Part shown: one piece after another, positions 1 to 9,171 of the stretch
Numbering within the stretch: position 1 is the stretch's first letter
How the letters are laid out: each line of letters begins with the position of its first letter
Source of the DNA: Pseudoalteromonas sp. EB27
Lineage (GTDB): Bacteria; Pseudomonadota; Gammaproteobacteria; Enterobacterales; Alteromonadaceae
Direction: 5' to 3'
DNA: 64,000 bases
Assembly: GCF_001974875.1 (NCBI RefSeq)
Contig: NZ_MTQD01000004.1
Span: 124,001-188,000 of the forward strand
Translations under genes and position numbers: made by a program
The notes under the pieces: model-generated
The model's input: only the letters and a program-made list of their open reading frames with translations
Told to the model about the DNA's origin: nothing
Databases searched by the model: none

Positions 1-1152
1 AAGTATAGGTACCGCTACCAATAAGCGGTTACGTAAACTTTGCGGAATATTAAACGCATCAACAACGGTTAAACGTAGTGAGCGGAACGCTGTATCGCCA
101 GAAGTAATCGGGAAAACGGCTACTGCAATAATTGCCATTATACCGCCAAATACACCTAAGTAACTGTTAGCTACATGGTTTACAACTAAACCTGGACCAC
201 CTTGATCAAGCAATGCTTTTAAGCCAGCGTAACCATCTGGGAACGCTGCAATACCTGCAAGTGCCCATACACAACCAACAATACCTTCACACATCATAGC
301 GCCGTAATAAACTGGGCGTACGTATTTTTCGTTAGTTAAACAGCGCGCAATAATTGGCGCTTGAGTAGAGTGAAAACCACTAATAGCACCACAGGTAATT
401 GTTATAAATAGCAATGGCCACGTTGGTAACCCATCTGGGTTTGGTTCTAAAAAGTCATGTGCGTGGTCAGCTTCAAAGTAAGCTAAAAAGTCACTTGGAA
501 CAGGCAAGTGCGGCGCATTAATAAGTAATGAAATAGCAATTGCCACTGTCATTACAATCATTAGCGCACCAAAAATTGGGTAAAACTTTGTTATTATTTT
601 ATCAATTGGTAGCAAGGTAGCTAAAAAGTAATACGCTAAAATAGCAAGTACCCAAAAGGTGTTATTTGCCAGTATTGTACCTTCAAAAAAATCAAGGTTA
701 CTTAACAAACCTGCAGGGCTCATAATAAATACTACACCTACAAAAAACAGTAGCATGGCAGTAAATATAAGCATAAAGCCTTTAAATACCACATTGTAAT
801 AATGGCCTGCGATTTCTGGTAAGCTTTTACCATCTTCTTTTATACTCATTACACCTGAGAAGAAGTCGTGTACAGCACCACCTAAAACATTACCAAGTAC
901 AATCCATACCAATGCAACAGGTCCGTATAAAGCACCTAAAATTGGGCCAAATATTGGACCTACGCCTGCTATGTTTAAAAACTGAATTAAAAATGCTCTT
1001 ACAGGATGAATAGCTACGTAATCAACACCTTCGCTAAAGCGTTTTTGTGGTGTATCAACGGTTGAATCCAAGCCTGCTTGCTTTTCAACAAATGGGCTAT
1101 AAAACTTATAGCCCAGTATTAAAATGGTAAGGCAGATAAAAAAGATGATCAT
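1..1152 (-). CDS. cstA: CstA-family carbon starvation / peptide-pyruvate transporter (partial, C-terminus outside window)
   Basis: The minus-strand frame opens with ATG at 1152, preceded by a GAGAA purine stretch, and runs uninterrupted off the left edge, so only about the first 384 residues are visible. The start reads MIIFFICLTILILGYKF, a membrane helix. It is followed by a loop containing VDYVAIHPVRAFLIQFLNIAG and then GPIFGPILGALYGP, the conserved N-terminal core of the CstA family. Many further hydrophobic helices follow, as does the conserved stretch CGAISGFHSTQAP. Family members are inner-membrane carriers for peptides or pyruvate, expressed under carbon limitation. The specific substrate cannot be read from the fragment. 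The gene points away from the mannitol operon and is separated from it by a terminator. Confidence 0.9.
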   Translation of the reverse strand, partial: MIIFFICLTILILGYKFYSPFVEKQAGLDSTVDTPQKRFSEGVDYVAIHPVRAFLIQFLNIAGVGPIFGPILGALYGPVALVWIVLGNVLGGAVHDFFSGVMSIKEDGKSLPEIAGHYYNVVFKGFMLIFTAMLLFFVGVVFIMSPAGLLSNLDFFEGTILANNTFWVLAILAYYFLATLLPIDKIITKFYPIFGALMIVMTVAIAISLLINAPHLPVPSDFLAYFEADHAHDFLEPNPDGLPTWPLLFITITCGAISGFHSTQAPIIARCLTNEKYVRPVYYGAMMCEGIVGCVWALAGIAAFPDGYAGLKALLDQGGPGLVVNHVANSYLGVFGGIMAIIAVAVFPITSGDTAFRSLRLTVVDAFNIPQSLRNRLLVAVPIL

Positions 1153-1355
1153 AAAGCACGTTTCTCTTTTTGTATGTATGTTATAGAGCGCATGTGTGTC
1201 GCCCCGCCTGTTCAATCCGTGAATAATCGACGATTTTATCAAAGCGTCATAACCCTAACAATAAGACGTTTAGCTAATACAATAATCGATATAAGTCACT
1301 ATTTACGCAACATGCACACTTAACACTCACTTATCGCCTACGTCTTATTTTAGGC

Positions 1356-1393
1356 ACAAAAAAAGCGGTTAAACTTTTACGTATAACCGCTTT
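1356..1393 (-). terminator. Rho-independent terminator of the mannitol operon
   Basis: A perfect 10-bp stem (1362-1371 with 1384-1393, AAAGCGGTTA arm) with a 12-nt loop is followed on the minus strand by a run of T (plus-strand A-run 1356-1364). It lies 17 bp after the stop of the fructokinase gene and separates it from the cstA-like gene. The rest of 1153-1355 shows no gene and presumably carries the cstA promoter. Confidence 0.85.
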
Positions 1394-1409
1394 CACACAC
1401 AATGTTTTT

Positions 1410-2327
1410 TTAAAGTGGGTTCATAAACTCACTAATTTGTTGATGCGTTAAAGTAGGTGTTGCACCAGAGCTTTCGGCGACCATAGCGCCAACAGCACAT
1501 GCAAAGTCAACGGCATATTGCGCGTCGTCGTTGCTACAAAGCTGATATATTAACGAACCTAAAAACGAATCCCCTGCGCCAACAGTATCAATTACGCTAA
1601 TTAAATAACCTGAATTATAAAAATTATCGCCTTTGATTGTTAACAAAGCACCGTGGCTACCTTTGGTTACACATAAGTAATCGGTATTTGTTTGCTGTGC
1701 AATAAACGCTAAATTTTGTTCAAGCGAATGAAACTTACAACCCATCGCTTTTGCTATTTCGTATAGCTCTTCATCGTTTAATTTAATAAAGTCTGCTTTA
1801 TTCATTAAATCTACAAGTGTTTCTAGCTTGTAATGCGGTGCACGTAGGTTTACGTCAAATACTTTAAAGTTTGCTACATCAACTAGTTGATTTAATGTTG
1901 CTAAAGACGCTTCGCTTCGCCCAATTAAGCTGCCAAATACAAATACATCGCTACTTTTAACTTTACTAAGTAACTCATCTGTAAGCGCTATATTATCCCA
2001 CGCAGTGTCTGCAACTATTTCATAACTTGCAGAACCTCCACTGTCGAGCGTTACCTCAACCGTGCTAGTTTTTTTATCACTATTGATAGCAATGTATTCG
2101 CAGCTTACGCCTTTGCTAGTAATTTCGCCTAGTAGCTCAGCGCCTAACTCGTCGTTACCAACAGCGCTGATCATATCGGCTTTAATGCCTAGTGAGTTAA
2201 TACGCACACACATATTAAGTGGCGCGCCACCTAAGCGTTTACCTGAATCAAAACAATCCCACAGCACTTCGCCAAAACAGCTAACACTTACGGTTTCACT
2301 TGATTTATGATTAATTAAAATGCTCAT
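1410..2327 (-). CDS. PfkB-family fructokinase of the mannitol pathway
   Basis: 305 residues, the normal length for a PfkB/ribokinase-family sugar kinase. The N-terminal part carries SCFGEVLWDCF and GGAPLNMCVR, matching the fructokinase-type sugar-binding start (GE..WD, GGAP.N). The ATP/anion-hole signature DTVGAGDSFLG lies near residue 250 and contains the catalytic Asp. It starts only 2 bp after the mannitol 2-dehydrogenase stop, so the two are co-translated. Mannitol 2-dehydrogenase makes fructose, and this kinase would convert it to fructose 6-phosphate. Fructokinase rather than another PfkB specificity is inferred from motif and context. Confidence 0.88.
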   Translation of the reverse strand: MSILINHKSSETVSVSCFGEVLWDCFDSGKRLGGAPLNMCVRINSLGIKADMISAVGNDELGAELLGEITSKGVSCEYIAINSDKKTSTVEVTLDSGGSASYEIVADTAWDNIALTDELLSKVKSSDVFVFGSLIGRSEASLATLNQLVDVANFKVFDVNLRAPHYKLETLVDLMNKADFIKLNDEELYEIAKAMGCKFHSLEQNLAFIAQQTNTDYLCVTKGSHGALLTIKGDNFYNSGYLISVIDTVGAGDSFLGSLIYQLCSNDDAQYAVDFACAVGAMVAESSGATPTLTHQQISEFMNPL

Positions 2328-2329
2328 AA

Positions 2330-3853
2330 TTAGTTACTCTTTTGATCAAGTACAGCCTGCATAATGGCTTTAATTTTACTATTAGGTGCATACAACGCAG
2401 CAATCGACTTTTTATACTCAGCAGTAAATGCTTCGTTATGCTCAAGCTTACCAAACAAGCTCGTTAACTTTAAAAATGCAGACGGGCTAGTTTGAGTCTC
2501 TTGCGCGTAAGAATTAAGCTCTTTGTGCATCGCATCTTGAATTTCAAGCTTTTCGCCGTTTTCACTTAAACCTTTATCGCTGTATAAGCACCAAGTAGCA
2601 ATAACAAGCGTTGCCAGTGACACATCTCGACCTTGTACTAGGTTTTCGTTAATTGTGGCAATTAAAAACTTAGGCAGTTTAGCTGAGCTTTCACTGCAAA
2701 TACGCGCTAGGCTATCTTTAATATTAGGATTAGCAAAACGCTCTATTAACGTATCTTTGTAGCTTTCAAGGTCAATGCCTTCAAGTGGTTCAAGATTTGG
2801 CGTTACTTCCTTATCCATAAAAGCACGTAGGTATGTGGCAAATAGTTCATCAGATACCGTTTCGTCAATAGTGCCGTAGCCATGGATTGAACCTAATAAA
2901 CCAAGTACCGAATGCCCTGCATTAAGTAAACGTATTTTCATGGTTTCATAAGGCGTTACATCAGTAACAAACTGTGCACCAACAACATCCCAATTTGGAC
3001 GAGAGTCACTAAATGTGTCCTCTATTACCCATTGTGTAAACGACTCACAAGTAATTGGCCACTCGTCGCTAACACCATATGCATCAACCACGTAATCAAT
3101 ATCACTCTTTTTAGATACCGGTGTAATACGGTCAACCATCGCATTTGGAAACGATACGTTTTGCTCAATCCACTCACTTAGGTCTTTGTCTTGCTCTGTA
3201 GCAAAGGCTAAAAGCATTTTGCGTGTTACGTTACCGTTGTGCTGAATGTTATCGCACGACTGCACTGTAAATGCGCCTAAGCCTTGCTCTTTACGCAGTT
3301 TTAACGCAGCAGTAATGTAACCAAACGCTGTAATTGGGTCGTTCGGGTTATTAATGTCGTTAATAATATCTGGATTACTGTAATCAAACTCGCCCGTTGC
3401 AGGATTAAAGTTGTAGCCGCCTTCGGTAATAGTAAGCGACACAATTTTAGTATCGCTGTGCGCTAACTTATTAATTACCGCTTGTTTGTCCTCTGGAGCA
3501 AACAAAAAGTCGATCATTGAGCCAATTACTTTGTTATCTATTTTACCGTCTGGGTGTCTAACAGTAAGCGTATAAAGGTAATCTTGCTGCTTTAAAATAT
3601 CACGCAGACCACGGTTACCCTCTAAAAGGCCAACACCACATATGCCCCATTGCTCAGAGCCTGGGGTTTTTAAAAGCTCGTTAACATATACCGCTTGATG
3701 AGCACGATGAAAACCGCCCACGCCAATATGAACAATACCGGCTTTAACTACGCTACGGTCGTAGGTTGGTGTATCAACATGGCTTGGTAATTGAGCCAAG
3801 CTTTGTTGGTTTAGCCCTGTAACTAGAGCGTCAGTGTGTTGATGTTGCGTCAT
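2330..3853 (-). CDS. Mannitol 2-dehydrogenase (long-chain polyol dehydrogenase)
   Basis: 507 residues. The N-terminal NAD-binding motif GIVHIGVGGFHRAHQAVY is typical of the mannitol/fructuronate dehydrogenase family. The catalytic pattern K-x4-N-x2-H is present as KIRLLNAGH near residue 304, equivalent to the Lys/Asn/His set known in the Pseudomonas fluorescens enzyme. It would oxidise D-mannitol to D-fructose with NAD in the cytoplasm. The neighbours (fructokinase downstream by 2 bp, membrane carrier 60 bp upstream) fit mannitol use better than the related uronate enzymes UxuB/UxaB, since no uronate isomerase or dehydratase is present. Mannitol is abundant in brown algae, which suits a marine host. 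Confidence 0.9.
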   Translation of the reverse strand: MTQHQHTDALVTGLNQQSLAQLPSHVDTPTYDRSVVKAGIVHIGVGGFHRAHQAVYVNELLKTPGSEQWGICGVGLLEGNRGLRDILKQQDYLYTLTVRHPDGKIDNKVIGSMIDFLFAPEDKQAVINKLAHSDTKIVSLTITEGGYNFNPATGEFDYSNPDIINDINNPNDPITAFGYITAALKLRKEQGLGAFTVQSCDNIQHNGNVTRKMLLAFATEQDKDLSEWIEQNVSFPNAMVDRITPVSKKSDIDYVVDAYGVSDEWPITCESFTQWVIEDTFSDSRPNWDVVGAQFVTDVTPYETMKIRLLNAGHSVLGLLGSIHGYGTIDETVSDELFATYLRAFMDKEVTPNLEPLEGIDLESYKDTLIERFANPNIKDSLARICSESSAKLPKFLIATINENLVQGRDVSLATLVIATWCLYSDKGLSENGEKLEIQDAMHKELNSYAQETQTSPSAFLKLTSLFGKLEHNEAFTAEYKKSIAALYAPNSKIKAIMQAVLDQKSN

Positions 3854-3913
3854 GGTGCGACCTTACTAAACAAAAATAAAATATAAATTACGATACTGTA
3901 TTACGATAAGTAA

Positions 3914-5635
3914 TTACGATGCTGTATTGAGTACTTTATGGCGTTTTAACGACCAGTACGCAGTAACAAAATAAATAACAGTACAAATAAAACAGGCTAT
4001 TTCGAACTGCGATTTATTAGCGCTGTACATACTCATAGTTTCACTGAAAAACATCACCTGGCTGGCAAATATAAAAATAATAACAAGTGAAACCGTAGAA
4101 ACCGCATTAAGTACTTTGGTAAATACAGAGCTGTCAATTACTGGCTTTGGAATGTCTTTAGCTTCAGCAGCTTGATATTCTTTAATATCACGTTGCTCTT
4201 GCTCTTCTGCTGCAATCTCTTGTGTGTAATCTTCACCGGCGCCATATTTTTTAGCTAAAAGCGTATAAATAACGATTGTGAAAATCCACGTAGGAATAAA
4301 CAAGTAGTAAAACGACATTACATCAATAGCATTTAAACCAAACCCAAACACAAGTGCTAACGCCCAAGATGCTATAGCCGGTACGCTGCGGGTAATATTT
4401 TTATATTTAGCCCAGTAACGTGTTAGGCCAATTTTAGGAAATAACACATGTTCAGCAAACACAATGCCGCCTACTGGCACAACTAATAAGCCTGCGTAGG
4501 TAAGTAGCGGAAGCATTTGTGAAAATACAAACGGGAAACACGCAATAATCACGGTTACAACACCTACAATAGCGGTTGTGCGTTCACGTGATTGATTAAC
4601 AAATATAGATTGTGCTGCAAGGCCTGCACGGTAAAGGTTTGCGTTAGCTGTAGTCCAACCGGCAATAATTACAATAACAAAACCAGTCCAACCTAATGCA
4701 TGGTATGCAACATCGCCCGGATCAAGTGATGAAATAGTTGTTTTAAGTAATACCGCAACACCTGCGCCCATAATACCGGCAGAGATCCACGCTAAGTAAT
4801 GACCAAAAAACATGCCCACGCCAGAAAACAAGCCATAGCTTTTGCGTTTAGCAAATCTAAAAATAGCCATGTCGATTAAACCAAAGTGAGTAATTGAGTT
4901 AGCAGCCCATGCAAAGCCAATCACTTCTAATAGGCCAATGCCTTTTTCACCATCGGCATTGGTGCCCGTCCATATGGAGGAGTCGCCTATGGTCATAAAG
5001 TCGCTAAAGCTAGTTAAAGAGGTAGAACCTAATACGTGATTTGAAAGCTCAGGGAATAACGCGAACGAACCTGCAATAAATATAACAAATAGCCACGGCG
5101 CGCACAGTTTTGAAAAGTCAGCAACCGTAGAAAAGCCATACATCGCAACAAACACAACAATAGAGCCAACAGCTAAAACAATGGCTACAAACCAAAAGCT
5201 ATTTGGATACCAATCAAGTTGCGCTGGTATATCAAACAAAAACCGCACGGCGGTGGAGGATACCGTGATCATCGCGGCCGATATAACACTAAAAATAACC
5301 ACGTTAGCCCAGTTATAGAGCTTGGTCATTGAGTTACCAGCAATTTTGTTTAAGTAGTTATATAAACTTAAGCGGGTTTCTACTGCAATGGGTGCAGTAA
5401 TCAGCCACCAAGAACACATTGCTAACAGGTTACCTATTAATAAACCCAGTAGAATGTCGATGGTTGAAGCGCCTAATGCAACAAACGTTGCACCAATAAC
5501 AAATTCAGTAGCCGCAACATGTTCGCCAGCATATAGCCCTGCAAAATGTTTCCAGCCATGAAGCTTATTATTAGCAACAGGAAGTTGCTCTTCGTTTACA
5601 TCTTTAAATGTTTGTGTGTGTGGACTCGTTGCCAT
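3914..5635 (-). CDS. NCS1-like permease, candidate mannitol transporter
   Basis: An earlier in-frame ATG exists at 5659, but ATG at 5635 has AGGAAA seven bases upstream and is the better start (573 residues, MATSPHTQTF). The protein has about 12 hydrophobic segments. After the N-terminal tail the motif GWKHFAGLYAGEHVAATEFV precedes helix 1, resembling the nucleobase-cation-symport-1 (cytosine/allantoin/hydantoin) fold. A hydrophilic stretch rich in Glu/Gln near residues 470-505 separates the last helices. Its position as first gene of the mannitol operon, with no PTS or ABC mannitol system nearby, suggests it brings in mannitol or a related polyol. That is inference from context, since known NCS1 substrates are nucleobases and related compounds. 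Confidence 0.75.
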   Translation of the reverse strand: MATSPHTQTFKDVNEEQLPVANNKLHGWKHFAGLYAGEHVAATEFVIGATFVALGASTIDILLGLLIGNLLAMCSWWLITAPIAVETRLSLYNYLNKIAGNSMTKLYNWANVVIFSVISAAMITVSSTAVRFLFDIPAQLDWYPNSFWFVAIVLAVGSIVVFVAMYGFSTVADFSKLCAPWLFVIFIAGSFALFPELSNHVLGSTSLTSFSDFMTIGDSSIWTGTNADGEKGIGLLEVIGFAWAANSITHFGLIDMAIFRFAKRKSYGLFSGVGMFFGHYLAWISAGIMGAGVAVLLKTTISSLDPGDVAYHALGWTGFVIVIIAGWTTANANLYRAGLAAQSIFVNQSRERTTAIVGVVTVIIACFPFVFSQMLPLLTYAGLLVVPVGGIVFAEHVLFPKIGLTRYWAKYKNITRSVPAIASWALALVFGFGLNAIDVMSFYYLFIPTWIFTIVIYTLLAKKYGAGEDYTQEIAAEEQEQRDIKEYQAAEAKDIPKPVIDSSVFTKVLNAVSTVSLVIIFIFASQVMFFSETMSMYSANKSQFEIACFICTVIYFVTAYWSLKRHKVLNTAS

Positions 5636-5845
5636 GGTATTTCCTATTGTTAACAGCAAAGTACTTAATACCTAAATACTTCGCCTTTTATAATTTGGCT
5701 TATAAACGCATGATGTTTTGCCATGTTTTGTTTTATTTTTAGTAAAGCAAAACCATCTACATTTATATTTTGCGTTTGCTTGCCTGTCAGTGTGTAAGGC
5801 GAGCAAATCGCGTTTAAAACTTTGTTTATTTAAAAAGCTGCGTGT

Positions 5846-6520
5846 TTACTGCTTTTTAAGTGCAGGGTATGCACTAAAAAAATCTTGCCAATGCGTTAAA
5901 TGATCAACATTTGGGTAAGCACTGTGTACATGATTAACAGCGCCTTGCATATGTTGCCCACCGCTGTAATGCAGTACTTGCATGTTAGCGTCAATTCCTG
6001 CATTTACGCCGGCTTTACTGTCTTCAATCACTAAACAATGCGCTGGCTTTACACCCATTTGTTTAGCTGCATGTAAAAATAAATCGGGTGCTGGTTTGCC
6101 ACGCTTAACTTCGCTGCTGGTAAAAACCGTATCGCTAAAGTACTTACTTAAACTCACTACGCTCAACGCTTTTGCGGTGCGTGCTGGGCTGCTGCTAGTA
6201 GCTATACAAATAGGCACAGCTAAATTGTTAAGTACGTCTTTTATACCGTCAGTCGCGGTTAGCCCTGTTTCAAATTCGTTTAACAGTGCTTCGCGGTAGT
6301 CACCTTCAAAGCTTTCAGGAAGAGTGACATTAAATGCATCCGCTATTTTTTGGCTTACTGTTTTAAAATTGCAGCCTAAAAAGTGTTGCTGTACATAAGC
6401 ACGGTCAATATCAACGCCTTTTTCAACAAGCATATTAATGAGTACTTGTGCGCTTAAAATTTCGCTATCAATAACAACGCCATCACAATCAAATATCACC
6501 AGCTCAATGTTAGTATTCAT
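5846..6520 (-). CDS. HAD-superfamily sugar-phosphate phosphatase (YieH-like)
   Basis: 224 residues with the HAD motifs in order: I-IFDCDGVVIDSE near residue 10 (nucleophile and acid/base Asp pair, DxD form), TSSSPA (motif II), KRGKPAPDLF (motif III Lys) and VIEDSKAGV (motif IV acids). The helical cap inserted after motif I and the overall alignment resemble E. coli YieH (6-phosphogluconate phosphatase) and other subclass IA phosphatases. It is transcribed in the same direction as the mannitol operon, 210 bp upstream of the transporter, so it may remove phosphate from a sugar or polyol phosphate or act as an unrelated housekeeping enzyme. No substrate can be assigned. Confidence 0.82.
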   Translation of the reverse strand: MNTNIELVIFDCDGVVIDSEILSAQVLINMLVEKGVDIDRAYVQQHFLGCNFKTVSQKIADAFNVTLPESFEGDYREALLNEFETGLTATDGIKDVLNNLAVPICIATSSSPARTAKALSVVSLSKYFSDTVFTSSEVKRGKPAPDLFLHAAKQMGVKPAHCLVIEDSKAGVNAGIDANMQVLHYSGGQHMQGAVNHVHSAYPNVDHLTHWQDFFSAYPALKKQ

Positions 6521-6947
6521 CTTGTCACCTTATTAAAACTGTTTGGTTTAGCTAATTTAAGTATAACGAGTTAAGCGCGATTAATATTGTGCAACTTTTT
6601 AGTGCAACTCAACAGTGAGCATAAGCCCAGCGATTGAGCATATTCCCTTTATTGCACGAATATGTCAACACACTGTAAGTATAAAACGCACCAGCTTGGT
6701 GAAAATACGCTCAGATAAAACTAAAAACCCTTGTATTTAATCAACTTTATAAAAGCATATTGCGACCAAGGTCGTAGTAAAAAAATTCCGTTAACGTAAA
6801 AAGCGCACCTGTTAAATCATTTCATCTATTTTACAAATCACATCAATCTAATTAATCAGTTTTACCGAAGTTAATAAAATCAATACTATCGTTAACAGAT
6901 TAACAGCCTGCACCACTGCCGGCACTTTTAAATAGATGAGGTCGACA
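6521..6947. other. Non-coding gap between HAD phosphatase and catalase genes
   Basis: This 427-bp AT-rich spacer separates divergent genes and must hold both promoters. Apart from the catalase ribosome-binding site no convincing operator or hairpin was found. A CTAT-N7-AGAT pattern at 6886-6900 is only a weak resemblance to an OxyR site. Confidence 0.5.
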
Positions 6948-8474
6948 ATGAATACTCAAATAAACAAAACAAAATTAACACTAACTGCACTGGCACTTGC
7001 AATGGCATTACCGGCAAGCGCAGCAACAACACTTACTAAAGATAACGGCGCAGCTGTTGGCGACAACCAAAATTCAATTACTGCTGGCGAACGTGGTAGT
7101 GTATTACTAGAAGACGTGCAGCTAATCCAAAAACTACAACGCTTTGCACGTGAGCGTATTCCTGAGCGTGTTGTGCATGCTCGTGGTACTGGCGCACACG
7201 GTGTGTTTGTAGCATCAAAAGAGCTAGACGATTTAACAATTGCAGCACCGTTTGCACAAGCAGGTAAAGAAACAGACGTATTTGTTCGCTTTTCATCAGT
7301 AATCCACTCTAAAGGTAGCCCAGAAACACTGCGCGACCCACGTGGCTTTGCAACTAAGTTTTACACAGATCAAGGTAACTGGGATTTAGTAGGTAATAAC
7401 TTACCGGTGTTCTTTATTCGCGATGCAATTAAATTTCCAGACATGGTTCACTCTTTAAAACCATCTCCGGTTGATAACATTCAAGATCCTAACCGCGTAT
7501 TTGACTTTTTCTCGCACGAACCAGGTTCTACACAAATGCTAACGTGGGTTTACAGCGACTACGGAACACCAGCAAGTCTTCGTAAAATGGACGGTTGGGG
7601 TGTACATGCATACAAAATGATTAATAAATCGGGTGATGTTAAATACGTTAAGTTTCATTGGGTAAGCCAACAAGGTATTGATAACCTTGATGCTAAAGAA
7701 GTAGCTAAAGTACAAAGCCAAAACTTTCAGCATTTAACACAAGATTTATACACTGAAATAAACAAAGGCAATTTCCCTAAATGGGATCTGTACATTAAAA
7801 CGCTTGATCCATCACAACTTGATGACTTTGATTACAACCCATTAGATGCAACAAAAATGTGGCTAGACATTAAAGAAACTAAAGTAGGAACAATGACGTT
7901 AAACCGTATGCCAACTAACTTCTTCCAATCTACGGAACAAGTAGCAATGGCACCGGCAAACATTATTCCAGGTATTGAGCCATCAGAAGATCGTTTATTA
8001 CAAGGTCGTATGTTTTCATACGCTGATACACAAATGTACCGCCTAGGTGCTAACCACCAGCAATTGCCAATAAACCGTGCAAAAGTTGACGTAGTTAACT
8101 ACAACCAAGACGGCGCAATGAATATTGGTAACACAACAAGCAATGTGAACTACCAGCCAAGCCAAGAAAACGTAGCTGAAAACCCAATTGCACGCAGAAG
8201 TAATACAGAGCTTAAAGGCTACGTACAACAAGCAGCGATTAAAAAGCAGCAAAACTTTGCTCAAGCCGGTGTTTTATACCGTGGCTTTAGCAAGCAAGAA
8301 CGTACAAATCTAGTTAATAACCTAGCGGGTGATTTAGGTAAAGTGCAAAACAGCGATGTTAAACACAAAATGCTTAGTCACTTTTACAAAGCTGATACTG
8401 AATACGGTACCCGCTTAACTAAAGCTGTAAACGGCGATATTAAAATGGTTAAACAACTAGCAGCTAAATTGTAA
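6948..8474 (+). CDS. Exported (periplasmic) monofunctional haem catalase
   Basis: GAGG lies eight bases before ATG 6948, which is preferred over ATG 6936. The 508-residue product begins with a Sec signal peptide (MNTQINKTKLTLTALALAMA then ASAA). Catalase landmarks follow: the active-site His region VVHARGTGAHGVF, the distal Asn region DLVGNNLPVFFIRDA, and the proximal haem-ligand Tyr region RMFSYADTQMYRLGAN. Mature length of about 480 residues fits the small-subunit (clade 3) catalases. It would break down hydrogen peroxide in the periplasm. The following gene encodes an exported ankyrin protein, the arrangement known for katB-ankB in Pseudomonas aeruginosa. Regulation by peroxide is likely but no clear OxyR site is visible. 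Confidence 0.95.
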   Translation: MNTQINKTKLTLTALALAMALPASAATTLTKDNGAAVGDNQNSITAGERGSVLLEDVQLIQKLQRFARERIPERVVHARGTGAHGVFVASKELDDLTIAAPFAQAGKETDVFVRFSSVIHSKGSPETLRDPRGFATKFYTDQGNWDLVGNNLPVFFIRDAIKFPDMVHSLKPSPVDNIQDPNRVFDFFSHEPGSTQMLTWVYSDYGTPASLRKMDGWGVHAYKMINKSGDVKYVKFHWVSQQGIDNLDAKEVAKVQSQNFQHLTQDLYTEINKGNFPKWDLYIKTLDPSQLDDFDYNPLDATKMWLDIKETKVGTMTLNRMPTNFFQSTEQVAMAPANIIPGIEPSEDRLLQGRMFSYADTQMYRLGANHQQLPINRAKVDVVNYNQDGAMNIGNTTSNVNYQPSQENVAENPIARRSNTELKGYVQQAAIKKQQNFAQAGVLYRGFSKQERTNLVNNLAGDLGKVQNSDVKHKMLSHFYKADTEYGTRLTKAVNGDIKMVKQLAAKL

Positions 8475-8530
8475 GTCGCTAGTTGTACATAACAACCCCA
8501 GCTAAATGCTACATAAGCAACCACAACCAT

Positions 8531-8561
8531 GAGGAAGAGAGTTAATCTCTTCCTCTTTTTT
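8531..8561 (+). terminator. Hairpin terminator between catalase and ankyrin genes
   Basis: A perfect 10-bp stem (8531-8540 GAGGAAGAGA with 8546-8555) has a five-base GTTAA loop and is followed by six T. It lies 57 bp after the catalase stop and only 14 bp before the ankyrin-gene ATG, so it should make the downstream gene depend on read-through. Confidence 0.9.
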
Positions 8562-8574
8562 AAAGGTCATTTTT

Positions 8575-9099
8575 ATGCGTAACTTATTAATTATATTTAC
8601 TCTAATACTTAGTATTGGTAATAGTGCTTATGCTCAATCAGCTGCCACTACACAAAATACGAATACCCAAACCTCAAGTGAACAAACACAAGATCAGGCA
8701 AAAGAGCAATACCAAAGCTTATTTGCTTATTATTTTGCCGCAGCACGTACCAACGACACCGCTGTAATAGAGCAATTTGTAGATGCCGGTATTCCTATCG
8801 ACAGCTACAACAATAAAGGCTACACCGCGTTAATGATTGCCACTTATCACGGTAATAAAGACACGGTTAACACGCTTTTACACTTAGGTGCTAATGCCTG
8901 CATGGAAGACAACCGAGGCAACACTGCACTTATGGCTGCTATATTCAGAGGTGAATTTAGTATTGCTAAAACACTCGTATCACTTGATTGCGACAACGCG
9001 CATCAAAACAAAGCCGGCCAAACAGCCGAGCAATTTGCACAAACTTTTGGTCAACAAAAAGTTATAGAGTTACTAGCACAGGTAAATAATGGAAAATAA
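8575..9099 (+). CDS. Exported ankyrin-repeat protein, AnkB-like catalase partner
   Basis: 174 residues starting with a signal peptide (MRNLLIIFTLILSIG...AYAQ), then a Gln/Thr-rich low-complexity linker to about residue 45, then ankyrin repeats. Repeat signatures visible are NKGYTALMIATYHGN, DNRGNTALMAAIFRG and NKAGQTAEQF. AAGG precedes the ATG by eight bases. In P. aeruginosa the homologous ankB next to katB is needed for full catalase activity. The same pairing here, with both proteins exported, suggests a periplasmic support role for the upstream catalase. The intervening terminator implies less ankyrin protein than catalase. Confidence 0.88.
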   Translation: MRNLLIIFTLILSIGNSAYAQSAATTQNTNTQTSSEQTQDQAKEQYQSLFAYYFAAARTNDTAVIEQFVDAGIPIDSYNNKGYTALMIATYHGNKDTVNTLLHLGANACMEDNRGNTALMAAIFRGEFSIAKTLVSLDCDNAHQNKAGQTAEQFAQTFGQQKVIELLAQVNNGK

Positions 9100-9112
9100 T
9101 CTGCACGCAACA

Positions 9113-9138
9113 AAAAGCCCTAAAATAATAGGGCTTTT
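9113..9138. terminator. Bidirectional terminator after the ankyrin gene
   Basis: The 10-bp arms AAAAGCCCTA (9113-9122) and TAGGGCTTTT (9129-9138) form a perfect stem between the convergent ankyrin gene (+) and the permease/peptidase gene (-). T-tracts flank it on either strand. Confidence 0.8.
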
Positions 9139-9171
9139 GATTTACTAAATATATGTTCAAATTAAACGTAC

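Noticed and set aside
6875..6911. Possible OxyR site upstream of the catalase
   Set aside because: Only one CTAT element is correct; the other three quarter-sites of ATAG-N7-CTAT-N7-ATAG-N7-CTAT do not match.
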